Positions 8,750 through 19,000 of a stretch of DNA of 64,000 nucleotides are shown here, piece by piece (position 1 is the first letter of the stretch; each line of letters starts with the position of its first letter). Location: contig JAKFWA010000132.1 of assembly GCA_021732995.1 (NCBI GenBank), positions 1 through 64,000 of the forward strand. Direction: 5' to 3'. Source of the stretch: Planctomycetaceae bacterium. Its GTDB lineage: Bacteria; Planctomycetota; Planctomycetia; Planctomycetales; Planctomycetaceae. Both the position numbers and the translations under genes were made by a program. Below the pieces are notes generated by a model. The model searched no databases. It worked only from the letters and a program-made list of their open reading frames with translations, and was not told the DNA's origin.

Positions 8750-8792
8750 CCCCTCACCCCCGACCCCTCTCCCCGTTACCGGGGCGAGGGGA
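8750..8792 (+). repeat. Dispersed GC palindrome, copy 2
   Basis: Begins CCCCTCACCCCCGACCCC and closes with CGGGGCGAGGGGA around a short TTAC centre. It lies in the flhF-flhG gap, so it would be transcribed in the flh operon mRNA if the operon is continuous. Confidence 0.75.
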
Positions 8793-8804
8793 GATTGATA
8801 CTCA

Positions 8805-10415
8805 CTAATCGAAGAGACGGTCCTGGCCGAGCACCAGTCGGGAAACTCGATTCGGGTGAGCCGGTTCGATGTCGTCGGGGACATCCTGGCCGGTGGTGAG
8901 GTAGCTCAGTGGCAGTTGGACCTGACGTGATACAGAAAGCAGGCAACCCATGCCGGCGGCTTCGTCGAGTTTGGTCAGGACGAGAGCTGTTGGGTTGACC
9001 GGGCCGAACTGTTCGGCGGTCATACGGATGCTGCGGACACTGGCGGTGAGGCTCATGACGAGATGTACTTCGTCGATCTGTGCTTCACCGAGCATCTGCT
9101 TGAGTTCCTGGATTTTCAGCTCGTCGCGTGGACTACGACCGGCGGTGTCGATCAGCACTAGATCGAGTCCTGACAGTTCGTCGAGAGCGCGGCGCATATC
9201 CTGCGAGGTGGTCACGACCTTCATGGGCAGGTCGATGATTTCGGCGTAGGTCCGTAGTTGTTCAACGGCCGCGATGCGGTAGGTATCAACAGTCACCAGA
9301 CCCATCTTGATACCGTCACGCAATCGGAAGTTGGCGGCCAGCTTGGCGATGGTCGTGGTCTTGCCCACGCCCGTCGGACCGACTAACGCAACGACCTTGC
9401 GACGTCCGTTCGAGGGTCGGATGGGATTCGCACAGCGGATATCTTTCTCAACCATCGCCGACAGGATAGCTCGAGTGGCGGCAGTATCATGCAATTGATC
9501 CGGCGTGCATTCCTGCTTCAGCCGAAAGACCATTTCGCGTGCCAGATCGTCTTCAATGTCTGCATCGATCAAATTGGTATAAATATCAAACAATTCTGCC
9601 GGGATCTCATCGCCGGTGCGTAATTGTGAAGTTCGCGCGAGGCTTTCCACCATCTTCTGCAGGGCGTCGAGCTTTTGAGTCAACTCAGCAACTACGGGGG
9701 TGGTGTTATTGGTATTCGCAGCTTGAGAGCTCGCTGCCGCGGCATTCATGGCGGCTAGCAGGTGAGCGGCTTGATCCGTAGCAACCTTCGCCGCCGCAGG
9801 CTCGCGACGTGTCATCGTTTCGGGAACTGGTGCCGAAGTTGTCGGGCTTGGCAGTCGCGACGGCGCGGGTTCGCGCTGGTCACGGCTGTCTAAGGCTGGG
9901 CCGTTGTCGGCAAAAGCTTTGAGGCGATTGGTTTCGACGGGCGGCTTCTGCTGACGGGCCTGTGGAGCTTCCTTCGACCAGAGTTCATCCGCCTGCTCGG
10001 GCGAGATTGCCTTGGTGCCAGTCATGTTCTCGATGGACTGGATACTCTGCTGCAGTTTGAGCTTTTCGGCGTGACGGCGTTCCAGTTCCGCAGCCAGCTT
10101 CGCGGCTTTGGAGATGCCGGTCAGGCCCTCATCATCGTCGTCGACCAGTGGTTTCGGCGGCGCGACGGGTTGGGGAGTCGGTTTGATGGCAACGGGTTCT
10201 GGCCGAACTGGTTCAGGTTTGGCGTTGGCGGCACGCAGGTTGGCTCCGACGCCCGCTGTGATCTCCACTTCCTGACGCGGCTTCAGGAACGGCAGCAAGC
10301 GCCGATGGCTCAACTGCTTCGTATGGAGAATCACCGCCTTCATGCCGAGTTCGCGGCGGACAAGCATCAATGCTTCTTGCATGGATGCAGCTCGGAATGT
10401 CTTGATCTCGTTCAT
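8805..10415 (-). CDS. flhF: Flagellar biosynthesis SRP-type GTPase FlhF
   Basis: A 536-residue protein with the FlhF architecture: a conserved N-terminus (MNEIKTFRAASMQEALMLVR), a long low-complexity Pro/Ala-rich linker (about 70-250), then the N and G domains of SRP GTPases. G1 is GPTGVGKTTTIAKLA, G3 is DTAGRSPRD and G4 is TKLDEA. FlhF recruits early flagellar components to the cell pole. It lies between flhA and flhG. A repeat cluster separates it from flhG by 186 bases. Confidence 0.93.
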   Translation of the reverse strand: MNEIKTFRAASMQEALMLVRRELGMKAVILHTKQLSHRRLLPFLKPRQEVEITAGVGANLRAANAKPEPVRPEPVAIKPTPQPVAPPKPLVDDDDEGLTGISKAAKLAAELERRHAEKLKLQQSIQSIENMTGTKAISPEQADELWSKEAPQARQQKPPVETNRLKAFADNGPALDSRDQREPAPSRLPSPTTSAPVPETMTRREPAAAKVATDQAAHLLAAMNAAAASSQAANTNNTTPVVAELTQKLDALQKMVESLARTSQLRTGDEIPAELFDIYTNLIDADIEDDLAREMVFRLKQECTPDQLHDTAATRAILSAMVEKDIRCANPIRPSNGRRKVVALVGPTGVGKTTTIAKLAANFRLRDGIKMGLVTVDTYRIAAVEQLRTYAEIIDLPMKVVTTSQDMRRALDELSGLDLVLIDTAGRSPRDELKIQELKQMLGEAQIDEVHLVMSLTASVRSIRMTAEQFGPVNPTALVLTKLDEAAGMGCLLSVSRQVQLPLSYLTTGQDVPDDIEPAHPNRVSRLVLGQDRLFD

Positions 10416-10464
10416 GGTTATGGGCGGTTATTGATAGTTAGGAATAAAACAATTCACGTCGCTG

Positions 10465-12594
10465 TCAGGCCTGTGTGGCGGCCATCAGGACCGGTCGCAA
10501 GCATTCCGCCGAAGCAAAGCACACGGGGATCACGGAGGTGCCAGTCGGCACTTCATGACTCCCGATGACGGCCAGCTTCGGAATCTTCGTCTTGGTGATC
10601 AGCCGCATGCCGACCCGAACATGCGGAACCGACGCCAGCACGACCGGCTTGAACCCGGAATCCAGTTGCTTCTGCACGCACTTCTTGACTTCGATCAGCA
10701 CGGCTTCGGCCTCTTGCGGCGTCAGCAGGTTGATGAAGTCTCCGGTGTCTTGATTGATGTCGAACTTGCTCTTGAGGAACTCTTCCAGCACGGGTTCGAA
10801 GCACACGGGATGCAACGCCCGGTCAGCTTCGCAGTTGCGCTGGCAGATGGTGCGGCACAGGGCGGACCGCACATATTCCGTCAGAATCAGAGGCGTCTTC
10901 ACGCGGTCCTGATTGTCGACAATGGTCTGCACGATGGTTTCGAGGTCTCGCACGGGCACGCGTTCGGTCAACAGGTTGCGCAGCACCGCGTGAATCAGCG
11001 GCATCTTGACCTTCTCAGGTGATGCTTCAGCGGCCAGTTGCGGAGCAATCTGTTTCAAGCTGCCGACCAGTTCGTGCACGTGCTGGCGAGTCAGCAGTTC
11101 GTCCGCGTGCTTGCGGAAGACTTCCTGCAGGTGAGCGAGCAGCAAGTCCATCGGTTCGACGACGCGATAGCCGTTGCGTTCGGCCCGGTCGCGGAAGGCC
11201 GGTTCAACCCAGTAGGCCGGACGTCCGTTGATCGGGTCCGCCGTCTTGAAGCCCGGCAGTTCGCCCTTGGCACCGCTGAGCGCGACGGCCAGTAAGCCAG
11301 TTGGCCACAGGTCGCCGCGAGCTACTTCGGCATCGCGAATGGAGAACACGTACTGTCGCGGGTCAAGCCACGGATAGTCGATCACGTGCACTGACGGCAG
11401 CAGCACGCCCATCTCTTCAGCCATACGAACTCGCATCTGCTTCAGAGCGACATTGAAGTCATCGTTCAGATTCGGGTTCAGGAACTGAGCCAGTGCGGTA
11501 CCGATCTCCAGGCGAATCGGCGTGATGTGCAAACCATCAACCGCCTTCTGATCGTCGCTCTTCTCGGGAGTCTCTTTGGTTTTGCGTTCAGCTTCGACCT
11601 CAGCCACTTTGGCCTGATTCTGCAGCATCGTTCCAACGACGATGCAGGCACCCGCCAGTCCGAACAACGGCAGCTTCGGCAGGCCGGTGATCGATAGGAA
11701 CAGCAGGAAACCAGCCGACAGGAACATGACCATCGGATGATGGAAGAGCTGCCCCACGACGTCGCTGGGCAGGTCGCTGTCGGCGGAGGTACGAGTCACG
11801 ATCAGGCCGGAGGCCAGCGAGATCAGGAACGCCGGAACCTGGGTCACCAGACCGTCGCCGATGGTCAATTTCGTAAAGACTTCAGCGGCCTCTTTCAGGC
11901 CCATGCTGTTTTCGATCACGCCGACGTACAGGCCGCCGAGGATGTTAATGAGCATAATGAGGATGCCGGCAATGGCGTCACCGCGGACGAACTTGCTGGC
12001 ACCTTCCATCGCTCCGTAGAAGTCCGCCTGAGCGGCAATTTCGGCGCGGCGGGCTTTCGCCTGCTCGGGCGTCAGTTGGTGCGCATTCAGTTCGGCGTCG
12101 ATCGCCATCTGCTTGCCGGGCATGCCGTCCAGGAAGAAGCGGGCCGCCACTTCACTGATACGCCCGGCACCTTTCGTGATCACCACGAACTGAATGACGA
12201 TCAGAATGCAGAACAGGATCAGTCCCACCACGAGCTTGTCGCCCGCAACGAACTCACCGAAGGCTTCAATCACGTGCCCGGCTGCGGCCGTTTTCTCGGT
12301 GGCGCCGTGCGTGAGAATCAGTCGCGTAGACGCAAGATTCAGCACCAGCCGTACGAGCGTTGTGCCCAGCAGTAGTGCCGGAAATACACTGAATTCCAGC
12401 GGTTTCGCGACGTAGATGGTCGTCAGCAGAATCAGGACCGAGGCCGTGATGTTGCAGGCCAGAAACAGGTCAATGAACACCGGTGGCAGAGGCAGCAGGA
12501 TGACCACTACCGAAGCCACAACGAGGACCGGGAAAATCAGTCCTCTCAGTAAGTTCAATGTCCCGCGCTTCTCAGCGCCGATCGGTTCCGGCAT
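10465..12594 (-). CDS. flhA: Flagellar type III export gate protein FlhA
   Basis: A 709-residue inner-membrane protein. About eight hydrophobic segments occupy the first 330 residues. The FHIPEP-type loop reads GAGRISEVAARFFLDGMPGK followed by QMAIDAELNAHQ, which is diagnostic of FlhA. The C-terminal cytoplasmic domain (about 370-709) docks export substrates. The frame is open upstream to 12720 without supporting signal, so the ATG at 12592-12594 (MPEPIGAEKRG) is chosen, giving the usual family length. It leads the flhA-flhF-flhG unit with a 49-base gap to flhF. Confidence 0.94.
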   Translation of the reverse strand: MPEPIGAEKRGTLNLLRGLIFPVLVVASVVVILLPLPPVFIDLFLACNITASVLILLTTIYVAKPLEFSVFPALLLGTTLVRLVLNLASTRLILTHGATEKTAAAGHVIEAFGEFVAGDKLVVGLILFCILIVIQFVVITKGAGRISEVAARFFLDGMPGKQMAIDAELNAHQLTPEQAKARRAEIAAQADFYGAMEGASKFVRGDAIAGILIMLINILGGLYVGVIENSMGLKEAAEVFTKLTIGDGLVTQVPAFLISLASGLIVTRTSADSDLPSDVVGQLFHHPMVMFLSAGFLLFLSITGLPKLPLFGLAGACIVVGTMLQNQAKVAEVEAERKTKETPEKSDDQKAVDGLHITPIRLEIGTALAQFLNPNLNDDFNVALKQMRVRMAEEMGVLLPSVHVIDYPWLDPRQYVFSIRDAEVARGDLWPTGLLAVALSGAKGELPGFKTADPINGRPAYWVEPAFRDRAERNGYRVVEPMDLLLAHLQEVFRKHADELLTRQHVHELVGSLKQIAPQLAAEASPEKVKMPLIHAVLRNLLTERVPVRDLETIVQTIVDNQDRVKTPLILTEYVRSALCRTICQRNCEADRALHPVCFEPVLEEFLKSKFDINQDTGDFINLLTPQEAEAVLIEVKKCVQKQLDSGFKPVVLASVPHVRVGMRLITKTKIPKLAVIGSHEVPTGTSVIPVCFASAECLRPVLMAATQA

Positions 12595-13023
12595 CCTGGC
12601 CTCTCCCCACGCGACGAATCCTTCCGTCGCTGCATTCTCTCCCTGAATGGTGCCCTCGCAGCGCAGTTTCTGGCCCGCTGCCCGGCGAGGGACAGCGAGT
12701 CGTATGAGAAGTCTCGCCAACGTGTCCAGATCAGCGCGCCGTCGGGCGGTGTTCCGTTGTTGATCTGCTTCGCGCCGGCATTGCTAGACGGGGAGATTGG
12801 GAGACCGTCAGAGGGGGAGACTGGGAGACCGTCAGGCAGGGAGACGCAGGATTTGGAATCTGACAGTCTCCTTGTCTGAAAGTCTGACGGTCTGAAAGTC
12901 CGGCTGACTCTCTGCAAACGCCTCCCGAGGGCGGCGAATTCTGCGGTCGCCTGATATGACTACCGGCACCAGACGGGTTTAAGCCCGTCATGCACACTCC
13001 CGAACCCCTGCGCCGAGGCTTTC
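12595..13023. other. Divergent intergenic region with repeats
   Basis: About 430 bases between flhA (minus) and the sulfatase (plus), which should include both promoters. The central part (12790-12905) is a cluster of short direct and inverted repeats described separately. No RNA gene was seen. Confidence 0.5.
12790..12905. repeat. Clustered GGGAGACCGTCAG-type repeats
   Basis: Two 22-base copies, 12790-12811 and 12814-12835, differ by one base and share GGGAGACCGTCAG. The inverted form CTGACGGTC appears at 12884-12892 inside a second set built on GTCTGAAAGTC/GTCTGACGG. The block is therefore a mixture of tandem and inverted copies that could fold on either strand. Confidence 0.65.
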
Positions 13024-14841
13024 ATGGTTCCGTTCGCGCGTCGCTGGATGCAGTTACTGGCCGTCTGGTTGATTCTCTGCGGAGTCACTTCTGCCGCCGA
13101 GAAGTTGAACGTCGTCCTGATTCTCGCCGACGACCTCGGCTGGGCTGATTTAGGGTGCTACGGCAGCAAGTACCATCGCACTCCGCAGTTGGACAAGCTG
13201 GCTGCTGATGGAGTCCGCTTTACCGAAGGTTATGCGTCGTGTCCTGTGTGTTCTCCAACTCGAGCCGCACTGATGACTGGCAAGTATCCGGCACGGTTGC
13301 ATCTAACGGACTGGCTGCCGGGTCGCGGAGATCGCCCCGATCAAAAACTGCTGCGACCGCAGATTCGTCAGGAACTGCCGCTGGACGAGACTACTCTGGC
13401 GGAAGCACTGAAAGCAGCCGGTTATGTTACCGGACACATCGGCAAGTGGCACTTGGGTGGTGCGGGCTTCGGACCGCGTGAGCAGGGTTTTGATTCCAAC
13501 ATCGGCGGCGATCACACGGGCACGCCGCAGAGCTACTTCGCTCCGTACAAAGGCAAGGTGCGAGCCGACAAAGAGACCGTGATTCCGGGTCTCGAAGACG
13601 CTCCCGAAGGTGAGTACCTCACCGATCGTTACGCCGCCGAGGCCGAGAAGTTTCTGGAGAAGCACAAGGACGAACCCTTCTTCCTCTATCTGCCGCACAA
13701 CGCCGTGCATACGCCGATGAAGGCGAAGGAAGACCTGATTGCGAAGTACCCCGGCAAGCTGACCTACGGCCAGCAATCGAACCCGATCTATGCCGCGATG
13801 CTGGAGAGCCTCGACGACGCGGTTGGTCGAGTTGTCAAGAAGCTGGATGACCTGAAGATCGCTGACCGCACGCTGGTGATCTTCACGTCAGACAACGGTG
13901 GCCTCGCCACGCTCGAAGGCCCAAACACGCCCGCGACGATCAATGGTCCGCATCGCGAGGGTAAAGGCTGGCTCTACGAAGGCGGTCTGCGAGTGCCTCT
14001 GATTGTGAAGTGGCCGGGAGTGGCTAAGGCCGGCACTGTCTCGAACGTCATGGTCGCCAGTCATGACATCTTTGCGACCGTTCTGGATGCGTGCGGTGCG
14101 AAAGCCCCGGAAGGCATCGACGGTAAAAGTTTCGCGTCCGTACTGAAGGGTTCTCAAGAGCCGGTTCGCAATGAGCTGTATTGGCACTACCCGCACTATG
14201 CGAATCAAGGCGGCAAACCGGGCGGAGTCATTCGCGAGGGCCAGTACAAGCTGATCGAGTTCTACGAGAACGGCCGCCGCGAGTTGTTCGATGTGAAGCA
14301 AGGCGAAGGACAGAACCTGATCGAGGCGAAGAAGGATGTTGCGGAACGATTGGCCGCGAAGCTTGAAGCCTGGCGCAAGGAAGTTGGCGCCCAATCGATG
14401 ACGCCGAATCCGAATTACATACCGAACCCGCAGGACAAGCAGGGCAACATCACGCTCTCAGCCAGTACCGCCGAGGTCTTCGGCATCATGCTGCGGTACG
14501 AACCGCTGCCTCACAAGAACACGCTTGGCTACTGGGTGCGAGCGGAAGACTGGGCGAAGTTTGAATTCACCGTCACGCGCCCGGGTACGTTCGTAGTCGA
14601 ACCCCATCAAGGCTGCGGCACCGGTCAGGGCGGCAGCGTGGTTGCGTTCTCGGTCGGAGATCAGGTTCTCGAAATGACAGTGGAAGACACCGGCCACTTC
14701 CAGAACTTTAAGCCGCGGGAGATCGGCACCATCAAGATCGACAAGCCGGGCCGTTACGAACTGCATGTGAAACCCAAGACGAAAGCGAAAGCCGCGGTCG
14801 TTGATATTCGGCAGGTCGCTCTGAAGTTCAAGCCGGAGTGA
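13024..14841 (+). CDS. Secreted arylsulfatase-type sulfatase
   Basis: A 605-residue exported sulfatase. The signal peptide runs to about residue 24 (LAVWLILCGVTSAAE). The metal-binding Asp pair is in LILADDLGWADLG. The formylglycine signature is CSPTRAALMTGKYPARL, where the Cys would be oxidised by the maturase, so it is a Cys-type enzyme. HIGKWHLGG and the later TSDNGG complete the active site. Residues about 480-605 form an extra beta-rich domain after the core. Planctomycetes carry many such enzymes for sulfated polysaccharides. The substrate cannot be named from sequence. Confidence 0.92.
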   Translation: MVPFARRWMQLLAVWLILCGVTSAAEKLNVVLILADDLGWADLGCYGSKYHRTPQLDKLAADGVRFTEGYASCPVCSPTRAALMTGKYPARLHLTDWLPGRGDRPDQKLLRPQIRQELPLDETTLAEALKAAGYVTGHIGKWHLGGAGFGPREQGFDSNIGGDHTGTPQSYFAPYKGKVRADKETVIPGLEDAPEGEYLTDRYAAEAEKFLEKHKDEPFFLYLPHNAVHTPMKAKEDLIAKYPGKLTYGQQSNPIYAAMLESLDDAVGRVVKKLDDLKIADRTLVIFTSDNGGLATLEGPNTPATINGPHREGKGWLYEGGLRVPLIVKWPGVAKAGTVSNVMVASHDIFATVLDACGAKAPEGIDGKSFASVLKGSQEPVRNELYWHYPHYANQGGKPGGVIREGQYKLIEFYENGRRELFDVKQGEGQNLIEAKKDVAERLAAKLEAWRKEVGAQSMTPNPNYIPNPQDKQGNITLSASTAEVFGIMLRYEPLPHKNTLGYWVRAEDWAKFEFTVTRPGTFVVEPHQGCGTGQGGSVVAFSVGDQVLEMTVEDTGHFQNFKPREIGTIKIDKPGRYELHVKPKTKAKAAVVDIRQVALKFKPE

Positions 14842-15285
14842 GGGCCTGGGGATTGGGGGATAGGGATCAATGAGCGAGTGTCGCGCTTCAAGCCGGTCCT
14901 AGATTGATCCGGCTTGACGGAGCCCTCCACATCTTTGTGGTGCGGCGGCTGCGAATGGCAAAGCCCCCGACCCGTGAAGGGGGCGTTCTCAAACAGAACA
15001 ACCTTCGTCTGCAGGCAGGTGGACGGCTAAGTTCTTCTCTGCAGCCAGACTGGCTTCCGCAAACAATGGAGGGCTGAGTCGAGCCTCAGCACTCCAGGAT
15101 TGTCCCGCTTCACACCGCCGCTAGCGGCCGGACGCGAGACGCGTCGGACACGATCCTGACACAAGCACCGCTTACCTGGACCGATTACACTCCGGTGACT
15201 GCCAGAGTGCCTCGCGTAGACTTCCGAAGCGTTCGATCCTGATCGACACACACCTGCCTCTACTCCTCATGAGGAACCGTCTCCG
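14842..15285. other. Intergenic region with two hairpins
   Basis: About 440 bases between two plus-strand genes. It contains the hairpins AAGCCGG/CCGGCTT (14890-14915) and GCCCCC/GGGGGC (14963-14984). Neither has a good T run on the plus strand. The remainder should hold the promoter of the thioredoxin-like gene. No RNA gene or repeat family member was seen. Confidence 0.4.
14963..14984 (+). terminator. Possible terminator hairpin after the sulfatase gene
   Basis: A 6-bp GC stem GCCCCC/GGGGGC with a ten-base loop, followed only by GTTCTC. The U tract is poor, so termination is uncertain. Confidence 0.3.
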
Positions 15286-15897
15286 ATGTTGCGAACTCAT
15301 CTCCTCGCGCTGCCGCTGTTGATCGCTGTTGGCTGTGGACCGAAATCTGAGGTCCCGACGACGGCGACTTCCAAGACCGCGACGCCAGTTGAAGTCATGT
15401 CAGCCACAGCGGCGCCTGAAACCAAGGAAACAAAGTCAGACGTGCAGCTCAAAGTCTGCAGTCTGGAAGAACTCAATCAGGCCATCGCGAAGCACAAAGG
15501 CAAAGTCGTGGTCTGTGATATGTGGTCGACGTCGTGTGCTCCGTGCCTGCGCGAAATGCCCAACCTCGTGGCTCTCAGTGGCAAGCATCCGGCAGATAAA
15601 GTGGTCTGCATGACCGCCAGTCTGGACTATGAGGGCCTCCCCGATCAGCCCGTCGCCAGTCTGCAGGAACCGGTGTTGAAGGTTCTGACTGAGAAGCAGG
15701 CGAAGCTCGAGAACTACCTGCTCAACGAAGAGAGCGAAAAGGTCTACGAGCAGCTCAAGTTTTCCTCGATTCCGGCGGTCTACGTTTACGGAACCGACGG
15801 CAAGATCGCCAAGCTGTTCGACGAAAGCACCGGCGGCTTCAGCTACGAGAAGGACATCAACCCGTTTGTTGAGGAACTGCTGAAGGGTGCCAAGTAG
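15286..15897 (+). CDS. Thioredoxin-like (TlpA-type) lipoprotein
   Basis: A 203-residue exported protein. The type II signal peptide MLRTHLLALPLLIAVGC ends in lipobox AVGC (Cys17). A Thr/Ala/Pro-rich linker to about residue 50 leads to a thioredoxin fold whose redox motif is WSTSCAPCLREMP (CAPC). The cis-Pro segment is SSIPAVYVY. TlpA-like proteins act as thiol-disulfide reductases outside the membrane. Here the neighbouring cytochrome C-domain protein may be a client, which is inference. Confidence 0.88.
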   Translation: MLRTHLLALPLLIAVGCGPKSEVPTTATSKTATPVEVMSATAAPETKETKSDVQLKVCSLEELNQAIAKHKGKVVVCDMWSTSCAPCLREMPNLVALSGKHPADKVVCMTASLDYEGLPDQPVASLQEPVLKVLTEKQAKLENYLLNEESEKVYEQLKFSSIPAVYVYGTDGKIAKLFDESTGGFSYEKDINPFVEELLKGAK

Positions 15898-16050
15898 TCC
15901 GCCGTTTCGGCGGGGTGAAAAGTGGGGCGCTGTTGTCGGCGCCTCGCTGAAGTAGGACAATGCGTCTGCGTCCTGTTTGTATCAGTAAACTCAGCCTGCT
16001 CTGCCAGATAGCCCGCCTGCGTTGAACCTCCTGCCTCACGAGGATTAGCC

Positions 16051-19000
16051 ATGAGTCGCACGCTTGTTGCCTTCATCGCCTGCCTGTTGCTGCTGTCGGG
16101 CGTTCCTGAAGTTCGTGCCGCGGAGACCAAGCTGTCCTACAACAAGGACGTGCGACCGATCCTTGCCGAAGCCTGTTTCAGTTGCCACGGGCCGGATAGT
16201 GCCGCGCGGAAGGCGGAGCTGCGGATCGACCAACGCGACGCGGCGCTGCGAGTCATCAAGCCGGGCCAGCCGGGCGACAGCGATTTCATCAAGCGGATCG
16301 TCAGCAAAGACCCTGAAGAAGTGATGCCGCCGCCGGCCACCAAGAAGGAGCTGAAGCCGCAGCAGATTGACGTGCTCAAACGCTGGATTGCTGAGGGGGC
16401 TCACTACGAACCGCACTGGTCGTTCATCACGCCCACCAGACCGCAGCAGCCGACGGTCAAGAACGCCGCCTGGGTGAAGAATCCCATCGATGCGTTCGTG
16501 CTCGCCCGGCTGGAAGCTGCGGGTTTGCAGCCTGCTCCTCAAGCGGATCGCCGGACGCTGGCGCGGCGAGTCGCTCTCGACATCACTGGAGTGCCTCCCA
16601 AGGCGGAACTGGTCGAAGAGTTCATCGCTGACTCCTCGGCGAACGCGTATGAAAAATACATCGACAAGCTGTTTGCAACGCAGCTCTGGGGCGAACACCG
16701 TGGTCGTTATTGGCTCGACGTCGCTCGTTACGCCGATACGCACGGCATTCACTTTGACAACTATCGTGAGATGTGGGCGTATCGCGACTGGGTGATCAAC
16801 GCGTTCAACAAGAACCAGCCGTTCGACCAGTTCACGCTCGAACAACTGGCGGGTGATCTGCTGCCCGAGACAACTCTGGAGCAACGAGTTGCTACCGGCT
16901 TCAACCGTTGCAATATCACGACAAGTGAAGGTGGCACGATTCCGGAAGAGTATTATGTGCTTTATACCCGCGATCGCACGGACACCGCGTCACAAGTATG
17001 GCTCGGCCTGACGGCGGGCTGCGCTGTGTGCCACAGCCATAAATTCGATCCGCTGACGCAGCGCGAATTCTATGAAATGGCCGCGTTCTTTAATAATTCA
17101 ACACAGAACGCGATGGACGGGAATATCAAGGACACTCCACCGACTATCACCGTTCCGCTGATGGAGGACCGCTCGCGACTGGCCGCACTTGTTCAAGAAG
17201 TGCCCGCGGCGAAGCAAGCTGTCGAAGAACGTCGCAAGGCCGCTCGACCTCTGTTTGAGGAGTGGCTCGCGAGTGCCAAGCCGGATGCGCTTGGTCCAGG
17301 TGCTCCGACGGAAGCTCAAGTGTTGTTTGCTCCGTTGGCTGAAGGGCAGGGTGAGAAGATCGATGCGACGGTCGGCACCGAACAGAAATCATTCAAGCTG
17401 ACGAAGACAGCAAAGTGGCAGGATGGCATCAATGCCGGCGCGAAGGCTCTGCAGTTGCAGGGTGCTGCGGCGGATCTCGGCAACATCGGTGACTTCCGGC
17501 GGAATCAGGCTTATTCGATGTCTGCCTGGTTGAAGCTGTCGCCGAACGATTCCCAAGGCGCGATCTGTTCGCGCATGGAGGATCAATCGAAGAACTACCA
17601 GGGCTGGGACTTCTGGGTGCAAGGCCGCCGCGTCGGCACGCACCTCGTTCACAGTTGGCCTGAAGACGCTTTGAAGGTCGTGGCCGAAGCGCAAGTGAAG
17701 GGCAATGAATGGACTCACGTCGTTGTGACTTATGACGGCTCAGGCACCGCTGCGGGCGTGAAGGTGTACTACAACGGGGCTCCACAGAAGACGCTCGTTG
17801 AGGCCGACAAGCTCAAGACCGATTCTTCGCCTACCGCTCCGTTGAAGATCGGTTCGCGTAACAAGAGCGAACCATTGAACGCGGCGGGACTCTCGGAACT
17901 ACGACTCTATCACCGAGCCCTCGCGCCTGCAGAAGTTGAAGGCCTGGCGAAGTCGTCCCGGTTTTCAACGATTCTCGCCAAGGCAGCCGATCAGCGAACG
18001 GACGCTGAAAAGAATGATCTCTTCGGCTGGTGGCTGGGCACGAACGACAAGCCATTCCAGGAATTGACTGCGAAGGCGTCGTCACTGGAAACCGAACAGG
18101 CCGCCATCAAGGCTCGCGGCACGGTGACTCACGTGTCGCAAGAGAAGAGCGAAGAGGCGATGGCTTACATCCTCTTCCGTGGCGAATACGACCAGCGTCG
18201 CGATCCCGTGAAGCCGGGCACCCCAGCCTTCCTGCCGCCCATGCCGCAGAATGCGGCGAAGAATCGCCTCGGGTTTGCTCAGTGGCTGCTGCGAGCGGAT
18301 CATCCGCTCACCGCCCGAGTGACCGTGAACCGCTTCTGGCAGGAAGTGTTTGGCAACGGCATCGTGAAGACGGCGGGCGACTTCGGTATTGCTGGCGAAC
18401 TGCCCTCGCATCCGGAATTGATCGATTGGCTGGCGGTCGATTTCCGCGAGCAAGGTTGGGACGTTAAACGCTTCTTCAAGCAGATTTTCCTGTCATCGAC
18501 ATATCAACAATCAGCGGTCACGACTGCCGAGAAGCAGGAACGCGATCCCGGCAATCGGCTGCTGGCTCGCGGGCCGCGTTTCCGCATGGACGCCGAGATG
18601 ATTCGCGATTCGGCGCTGTCCGTCAGCGGGCTGCTGGTGCCGAAGATCGGTGGCCCGAGCGTCAAGCCGTATCAACCGGGTGGCGTGTGGGAAGCCGTCG
18701 CGATGATCGGTTCCAACACCCGCGATTACCGACGTGATACCGGCGAATCGCTCTATCGCCGGAGCATGTACACGTTCTGGAAACGCAGTGCCCCGCCCGC
18801 GATGCTGGAAGTCTTCAACGCGCCCAATCGCGAAACCTGTACCGTGCGTCGCGAACGCACCAATACGCCGCTGCAGGCTCTGGCGACACTCAACGACGAG
18901 CAATACATCGAAGCCGCCCGGCAGTTGGCGACGCTCACGTTGAAGCAGGGCGGTGACTCGTTCGAGTCGCGTATCAACTTTGTGAGCCACCGCATTCTAT

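Noticed and set aside
8706-8792. Terminator of flhF
   Set aside because: The strong hairpin lacks a T run on the minus strand and belongs to a dispersed repeat family.
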